DNA of 40,008 bases from an uncultured Muribaculaceae bacterium. Its GTDB lineage: Bacteria; Bacteroidota; Bacteroidia; Bacteroidales; Muribaculaceae. Shown here piece after piece: positions 35,461 through 40,008 of the stretch (positions within the stretch are counted from its first letter, which is position 1; each line of letters starts with the position of its first letter). The position numbers were made by a program, and so were the translations under genes. Under the pieces are notes generated by a model that was not told the origin of the DNA, ran no database searches, and was given only the letters and a program-made list of their open reading frames with translations. Where the stretch lies: positions 1 to 40,008 of the forward strand of contig CAJUOC010000025.1 of assembly GCA_910587925.1 (NCBI GenBank), in the 5' to 3' direction.

Positions 35461-36135
35461 ATGCGCAACCTGGCTGTAACTTTCGTGGCCCTGGCCCTGG
35501 TGGCCTCGTGCTCGGAGAGCCGCCACTCCTACGTGCCCGACGCCTCTGACCCCGAGCGCGTGCCTACCATGGCCACCACCGACGTCGAGACATTCATCTC
35601 CGACTCGGGATACACGCGCTACCATATCTCCACCCCGCTGTGGCAGATGTTCGACGAGGCCGAGGAGCCATTCTGGCGCTTCCCCGAGGGCATGGAGCTC
35701 CAGCAGTACGACGAACACCTGCGACCCGCCGCCAACATCATCTGCGACTCGGCGCGCTATCTGTCGCGCCGCCGACTGTGGCAGCTCGACGGCCATGTGG
35801 TGATGGTCAACACCCTGCGCGACAGCTTCCTCACCCAGCAGCTATTCTGGGACCAGACCCGGGCCAAGGTATACAGCGACTCGTTTATACACATCGTGCG
35901 CTCCGACCGCATCATCGAGGGCTATGGCTTCGAGTCAAACCAGGAGATGACGGCCTACACCGTACACCGCCCCACCGGCATCATACCGGTCGAGCGTCCG
36001 CAGCCCCGCGAGGCCCGCGAGAGCGTCGCCGCGGCCGATACCGCGGGCGCCGCCGTGCCTCAGCCCCGCCGACGCGGAGCGCCCGTGCGCGCATCGGAGC
36101 GCTCCCGCCTCACCCGCGACTCCTTATCACTCTGA
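35461..36135 (+). CDS. lptC: LPS export ABC transporter periplasmic protein LptC (lipoprotein form)
   Basis: 224 residues with lipobox LVASC (C17), so it is a lipoprotein in place of the transmembrane anchor of E. coli LptC. The LptC/OstA jelly-roll strands follow (TRYHISTPLWQMF, WRFPEGMELQQYDEH, WQLDGHVVMVN, FLTQQLFWDQTRAKVYSDSF, GYGFESNQEMTAYTV). LptC passes lipopolysaccharide from LptBFG to LptA. A 45-residue low-complexity tail (from about 178), rich in Arg, Ala and Pro, extends beyond the fold. It lies between the barrel gene and the CNNM gene, 7 bp from the latter. Confidence 0.88.
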   Translation: MRNLAVTFVALALVASCSESRHSYVPDASDPERVPTMATTDVETFISDSGYTRYHISTPLWQMFDEAEEPFWRFPEGMELQQYDEHLRPAANIICDSARYLSRRRLWQLDGHVVMVNTLRDSFLTQQLFWDQTRAKVYSDSFIHIVRSDRIIEGYGFESNQEMTAYTVHRPTGIIPVERPQPREARESVAAADTAGAAVPQPRRRGAPVRASERSRLTRDSLSL

Positions 36136-36142
36136 CATCACG

Positions 36143-37429
36143 ATGGACTACACACCCTGGATCATCCTCACGGCAGTATCGCTGGCATTCTCGGCCCTCT
36201 TCTCGGGCGTCGAGATAGCCTTTGTCACCTCCGACCGCGTGCGCACCCAGCTCGACATGGCGCGCGGCGGCCTCATCGCCCGCATCATCAACCGCTTCTA
36301 CGCCGACTCGGAGTTTTTCATCTCCAGCATACTGGTGGGCAACAACATCATGCTCGTAATCTACGGCATGGGCGCGGCCGCCATGCTCGAGCCCTGGCTC
36401 CACACCTGGCTCGACTCCGACGCCCTGGTGCTGGTGGCGCAGACCATCATCTCCACCATCGTCATACTCTTCACGGGCGAGTTTGTGCCGAAGACCATCT
36501 TCCGCATCAACCCCAACAGCTCGCTCAAATTCTTTGCCCTGCCGGTATTTATCTTCTACCTGCTTTTCTACCCCATATCGTGGCTGTCGACGGCCCTGAG
36601 CCGCCTGCTCATGCGCATGGTCGGCATCAAGTCGGCCGACACACGCCTGCGCACCATCTCGGTCGACGACCTGGGCGACTTCCTCGAGGAAAACATCGAC
36701 ACCCTCGAAGACGAGCACCACGAGGTGGAGTCGGAGGTGAAGATATTCCGCAACGCCCTCGACTTCAAGACCCGGCACCTGCGCGACTGCATGACCCCGC
36801 GCAACGAGATTGTCGCCGTCAACATCGACACCATCACGCGCGCCGAGCTCTCCGACCTCTTCACCCGCTCGGGCCGCTCCAAGATACTCGTGTACCGCGA
36901 CGACATCGACACCATCGTGGGATACATCCACGTGAGCGAGCTCTTCGACCCCTCGGTCGACTGGAAGGAGCGCATCAAGCCCACTCTCTACGCCCCCGAG
37001 AATCTGCTGGCCGACAAGATGATGCGACGGCTGCTGCAACAGAAGCGCTCGCTGGCCGTGGTGGTCGACGAGTTTGGCGGCACCGCCGGACTCATATCGC
37101 TCGAAGACCTCGTGGAGGAAATCTTCGGCGACATACAGGACGAGCACGACCGCTCGCGCCTGGTGAGCCGATGCGTGGCGCCGGGTGTATACGAGCTGTC
37201 GGGCCGGTGTGAGGTGGCCGACATCAACGAGCGCTACGACCTCGACCTGCCCGAGAGCGACGACTATCAGACCCTGGCCGGATACATCCTCTCGGCCACC
37301 GGCACCATCCCCGCCACGGGTGAGCGCGTAGAGCTGGACGGCCGCATATTCGACATACTGGCCACCTCGGCCTCGCGACTCGACCTCATCCGCGTCACCG
37401 TCGCGCCGCACGAGCAATCAGAGGACTGA
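36143..37429 (+). CDS. CNNM/CorC (HlyC-like) membrane protein with CBS pair
   Basis: 428 residues. A DUF21/CNNM transmembrane domain (residues 1-180; FSGVEIAFVTSDRVR near the start and FTGEFVPKTIF near 110) is followed by a CBS pair (about 200-320; MTPRNEIVAVN, ILVYRDDIDTIVGYIHVSEL) and a CorC_HlyC domain (about 335-425; ISLEDLVEEIFGDIQDEHD). Relatives take part in magnesium or cobalt efflux; in gliding Bacteroidetes a close relative is GldE. The hemolysin name is historical. It is 8 bp ahead of the histidine kinase. Confidence 0.88.
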   Translation: MDYTPWIILTAVSLAFSALFSGVEIAFVTSDRVRTQLDMARGGLIARIINRFYADSEFFISSILVGNNIMLVIYGMGAAAMLEPWLHTWLDSDALVLVAQTIISTIVILFTGEFVPKTIFRINPNSSLKFFALPVFIFYLLFYPISWLSTALSRLLMRMVGIKSADTRLRTISVDDLGDFLEENIDTLEDEHHEVESEVKIFRNALDFKTRHLRDCMTPRNEIVAVNIDTITRAELSDLFTRSGRSKILVYRDDIDTIVGYIHVSELFDPSVDWKERIKPTLYAPENLLADKMMRRLLQQKRSLAVVVDEFGGTAGLISLEDLVEEIFGDIQDEHDRSRLVSRCVAPGVYELSGRCEVADINERYDLDLPESDDYQTLAGYILSATGTIPATGERVELDGRIFDILATSASRLDLIRVTVAPHEQSED

Positions 37430-37437
37430 TACCCGCC

Positions 37438-38643
37438 ATGCCCGCTCCCCTCTCGCTCTCGGCCGCCGTCGCCCGCTATGGCAAAGTCATCTTTGTGGTG
37501 ACTGCCGCGGCCGTGGTGGGCATGTTTATGTATGTGTCGACCCGCCTGGTGGCCGACCTCTCTGAGCAGGAGCGCGAGCGCATGCAGATATGGGCCGACG
37601 CCACCCGCGAGATACTGCGCACGGCCGACGGCGCCGGCGGTACCGACATCGACTTCCTGCTGCGCATCATCGAGTCAAACACCACCATCCCGGTACTGCT
37701 CACCGACGACGCCGGCAACATACTCCAGCACCGCAACTTCGCCCTGCCCGACCCCTCCGACTCTCTGGCCCTGGGCGACACCAACCGCGACTACCTGCGC
37801 GACCGCCTCGCCGCCCTGGCACACTCGCCCAATGTCATCGACATCGATGCCGGCCCCGGTATGCACCAGCATCTCTACTACGAAGACTCGACTCTGCTCA
37901 AGCGCCTCAGCTTCTACCCATACATCATCATCGTCGTGCTGGCCGCCTTTGTCGTGGCGGTATACCTGGCCATGCGGTCGAGCAAGCGCGCCGAGCAAAA
38001 CAAGGTGTGGGTGGGTCTGAGCAAGGAGACCGCCCATCAGCTCGGCACGCCCATCTCGTCGCTCATGGCATGGATGGAGATACTGCCCGAGATGGGCCTC
38101 GACCACGCCACGGTATCGGAGATGGACAAGGACGTGCGCCGCCTGAGCACCATCGCCTCGCGATTCTCAAAAATCGGCTCTGTGCCCAAGCTCGACCCCG
38201 CCGACCTCAACACCATCGTGGGCAACGCCGCCACATACATGGCCACCCGCATCAGCGGCCGCATCAGCCTCGAAGCGCATCTCTGCGACCGCCGCCTGCC
38301 GGTGATGGCCTGCGCGCCCCTCTTTGAGTGGGTCATGGAAAATCTCATCAAAAACGCCGTCGACGCCATGGACGGCTCCGGCTCCATCACCGTCACCACC
38401 GGCGCCGACCACTCCCGCGCCTTCATCGAGGTGACCGACACGGGCAAGGGCATCCCCCGCAAAAATTTCAAGACGGTATTCCAGCCCGGCTACACCACCA
38501 AAAAGCGTGGCTGGGGACTCGGCCTGGCGCTGGCGCGCCGCATCGTGGCGCAGTACCACCGCGGCTCCATATTCGTAAAGGCATCCACCCCGGGGCGCGG
38601 CACCACATTCCGCATCGAGCTGCCCCTCATCGACGGGGAGTGA
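37438..38643 (+). CDS. Sensor histidine kinase, orphan
   Basis: 401 residues. Two transmembrane helices (about 17-38 and 160-180) bracket a periplasmic sensor of about 120 residues. The HisKA-like helix bears the phosphorylated H200 in KETAHQLGTPISS; N302/N306 in NLIKNAVDA, D334 in DTGKGI and GWGLGLAL (358-365) form the ATP site. All catalytic boxes are intact. No response regulator gene adjoins it. It is cotranscribed with the CNNM gene, which hints at sensing envelope or metal state. The 3' end overlaps comF tail-to-tail by 17 bp. Confidence 0.92.
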   Translation: MPAPLSLSAAVARYGKVIFVVTAAAVVGMFMYVSTRLVADLSEQERERMQIWADATREILRTADGAGGTDIDFLLRIIESNTTIPVLLTDDAGNILQHRNFALPDPSDSLALGDTNRDYLRDRLAALAHSPNVIDIDAGPGMHQHLYYEDSTLLKRLSFYPYIIIVVLAAFVVAVYLAMRSSKRAEQNKVWVGLSKETAHQLGTPISSLMAWMEILPEMGLDHATVSEMDKDVRRLSTIASRFSKIGSVPKLDPADLNTIVGNAATYMATRISGRISLEAHLCDRRLPVMACAPLFEWVMENLIKNAVDAMDGSGSITVTTGADHSRAFIEVTDTGKGIPRKNFKTVFQPGYTTKKRGWGLGLALARRIVAQYHRGSIFVKASTPGRGTTFRIELPLIDGE

Positions 38644-39316
38644 CCGCCAGCGTAAACACGCTCGCCGCCTCCACCCCGGCCGCGCGCAGCGCCTCCAGCG
38701 CGGCAGTCAGAGTGCCGCCCGTGGTGAGTATGTCGTCGACCACCCCCACATGCAGCCCGCGCAACTCCTCGGCGTGGGCCACGGCAAAGACTCCCTCGCC
38801 GCCGCGGGCGCGGTCGTCGGCGCTGCGGCGCGTCTGGGTCGAGTGAGCCTTCACGGCCCGCAGATTGTCGCCCACCGGCACATCCATCGCCCGGCCAAGC
38901 CCGCGCGCGAGTATCGCGGCCTGATTGTATCCGCGCAGCAGCCGCTTGCGCCAGTGCATCGGCACCGGCAGCAGCACATCTGGCCGCGCGTCGGCGCATC
39001 GGCGGGCCACATCGCCGCCCATAGCCGCGGCCAGCTCGGCAAATATCTGCGGACGGCCGCCATACTTGCCCCGGCGTATGAGTGCGCCCGGGGCACTGTC
39101 GTGCACATACACCGTCCAGCACACCACATGTCTCACATCCAGCCCGCGCACAGCCAGGCGCTCGCGCAGCGGGCCGTACGGCCCGTCGTCGGGATGCTCC
39201 CGCGGCAGCGCGCCCAGGCAGGCCGTGCACAGCCATCGCTCGCCGCCCACAAGCGGCGCTCCGCACACCGCGCAGAGCGGCGCCACAGCAAGTCCCGGGA
39301 GATTGCGCCAATCCAT
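38627..39316 (-). CDS. ComF family phosphoribosyltransferase-like protein
   Basis: 229 residues from the ATG at 39316 (MDWRNLPGLAVAPLCAVC); nine residues upstream in frame are excluded by the -7 box at 39321-39328. A four-cysteine zinc ribbon (C15, C18, C30, C33) precedes a type I PRTase fold with the PRPP loop VVDDILTTGGT (192-202) and the ComF segment PVPMHWRKRLLRGYNQA (117-133). ComF proteins support DNA uptake and single-strand handling in competent bacteria, but many carriers have no known competence; the role here is unproven. Convergent with the histidine kinase. Confidence 0.9.
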   Translation of the reverse strand: MDWRNLPGLAVAPLCAVCGAPLVGGERWLCTACLGALPREHPDDGPYGPLRERLAVRGLDVRHVVCWTVYVHDSAPGALIRRGKYGGRPQIFAELAAAMGGDVARRCADARPDVLLPVPMHWRKRLLRGYNQAAILARGLGRAMDVPVGDNLRAVKAHSTQTRRSADDRARGGEGVFAVAHAEELRGLHVGVVDDILTTGGTLTAALEALRAAGVEAASVFTLAVTPRR

Positions 39317-39320
39317 GTCG

Positions 39321-39328
39321 CAAAAATA
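39321..39328 (-). promoter_or_regulatory. -7 promoter element abutting the comF start
   Basis: On the minus strand TATTTTTG, an exact TAnnTTTG match, ends 4 nt before the ATG. No TTTG at the normal -33 distance. Confidence 0.5.
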
Positions 39329-39400
39329 ATCGATTTCATCCAAACTTTTATCACCCCCGGCGTGTTATAAATGTCAAGCTAATCCAAAGACATAATAGAC

Positions 39401-39937
39401 ATGAAAAAGATTCTCATCGCCGCCGCCGTCATCGCCGCGGTATCAATGGCTTCCTGCGGGGGCAAAGAGTCCGCCGCCGTCAAAGACAACGAAAGCGCCA
39501 TCAAGGCCAAAATCGAAAATTGCACCAACCCTGATTCCCTCAGCCTCTACGTAGACCAGGCCAAAGCCTATGCACAGAAACTCGTGCAGGAAGGCAAGCT
39601 CGACGAGGCCAAGAAATACCTCGACCAGATAACCCCCGTCGTACAAGACAAGGCCCCCGCCCTCGCCGGCATCCTTGAGACCGTCAAGACTACTCTCGAC
39701 AAGGTGCCCGGCAGCGCCGAGGCAGCCGCCGACAGCGCCGGCACCAAAGCCGGAGCCGCAGTCGACTCCCTCAAGTCGGCCGGCAGCCAGGCCGTCGACG
39801 CCGCCAAGCAGAAAGGCTCCGAAGTAGTGGAGTCGGCCAAGGAGAAAGGCGCCGAGGTAGTCGACGCCGCCAAAGACAAGGCCGCCGATGCAGCCGACAA
39901 GGCCGGCGACGCCATCAAGCACGCCCTCGGAAAATAA
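39401..39937 (+). CDS. Lipoprotein with LEA-like 11-residue repeats
   Basis: 178 residues. Signal peptide MKKILIAAAVIAAVSMASC with lipobox MASC (C19). Residues about 30-90 are helical (SLYVDQAKAYAQKLVQEGKL). The C-terminal 60 residues are Ala/Lys/Glu/Asp-rich with three tandem 11-residue units (VDAAKQKGSEV, VESAKEKGAEV, VDAAKDKAADA; bases 39794-39892 as 33-bp repeats) and a decayed fourth. This is the pattern of LEA group 3 and YtxH-like proteins: an amphipathic helix when packed or dry. No function is assigned. Divergent from comF, 84-bp gap. Confidence 0.8.
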   Translation: MKKILIAAAVIAAVSMASCGGKESAAVKDNESAIKAKIENCTNPDSLSLYVDQAKAYAQKLVQEGKLDEAKKYLDQITPVVQDKAPALAGILETVKTTLDKVPGSAEAAADSAGTKAGAAVDSLKSAGSQAVDAAKQKGSEVVESAKEKGAEVVDAAKDKAADAADKAGDAIKHALGK

Positions 39938-39957
39938 TCCCCGCGCATACCGAAAAA

Positions 39958-39989
39958 GCCGCCGCGACGCACTCTTGCGCCGCGGCGGC
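39958..39989 (+). terminator. Terminator-like hairpin after the lipoprotein gene
   Basis: Stem 39958-39970 / 39977-39989 (core GCCGCCGCG / CGCGGCGGC plus three inner pairs, one mismatch), 6-nt loop, then CACCGTTTA. A short A run precedes it. Confidence 0.6.
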
Positions 39990-40008
39990 CACCGTTTATA
40001 CCGACGGG

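Noticed and set aside
36143..37429. Haemolysin toxin
   Set aside because: The name comes from HlyC-like CBS proteins; the domains here are those of CNNM/CorC transport-related proteins.

Overview
The window is a stretch of chromosome from a GC-rich member of the Bacteroidales, most plausibly family Muribaculaceae or a near relative. That placement rests on gene content and order (folP-cdaA, DUF6089-uppS-bamA-skp-skp, coaX-OMP-lptC-CNNM), on promoters of the Bacteroidetes type (TTTG about 20 bp before TAnnTTTG), on weak or absent Shine-Dalgarno sites and on choice-of-anchor/T9SS-like surface proteins. Species cannot be named from the sequence. About 93% is coding; no rRNA, tRNA, CRISPR array, prophage or intact insertion sequence was seen.

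Layout. 1-567: gene-free, holding a mirror-symmetric four-hairpin repeat (111-291) and a relic of a second family. 568-5175: a very large exported multidomain protein. 5268-9708: a tight plus-strand run, tsaB-tsaC (t6A tRNA modification), a polyprenyl-phosphate sugar-1-phosphate transferase and a CLC chloride channel/transporter. 9820-12642: M16 zinc peptidase. 12643-13341: gene-free, with two copies (A and B) of an inverted-pair palindromic element. 13342-13815 (minus): small Rossmann-like protein. 13924-17373: typA, folP, cdaA. 17460-23603 (minus): an unrecognised exported protein, wbqC-like, lepB, a GNAT-like protein and a tail-anchored pseudokinase. 23685-25046 (minus): stand-alone TrpB2, divergent from an AraC-type regulator (25265-26140). 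26273-32981: the outer-membrane assembly run, lipoprotein, DUF6089 protein, uppS, bamA and two Skp/OmpH chaperones. 33047-33421: truncated REP-associated tyrosine transposase. 33482-38643: coaX, outer-membrane protein, lptC, CNNM/CorC protein, histidine kinase. 38627-39316 (minus): comF. 39401-39937: LEA-like lipoprotein.

How it works together. Most of the window serves the cell envelope: UppS makes the lipid carrier for peptidoglycan and O-antigen, the sugar transferase loads it, BamA and the Skp pair insert outer-membrane proteins, LptC moves lipopolysaccharide, LepB trims exported proteins, and several lipoproteins and barrel proteins are clients. The rest is housekeeping (t6A, folate, CoA, c-di-AMP, ribosome-associated GTPase).

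The most unusual signal is not a gene. Elements A and B are each built from two inverted 79-nt units: terminal motif, 21-nt hairpin with a 3-nt spacer, exactly 20 nt, then a 31-nt hairpin whose arms differ between copies by paired (compensatory) changes. A third element with unrelated sequence (111-291) has the same plan. A decayed REP-type transposase in the window suggests, but does not prove, how such elements spread. Secondary points of interest are a cohort of promoters abutting start codons (possible leaderless mRNAs) and a membrane-anchored pseudokinase.
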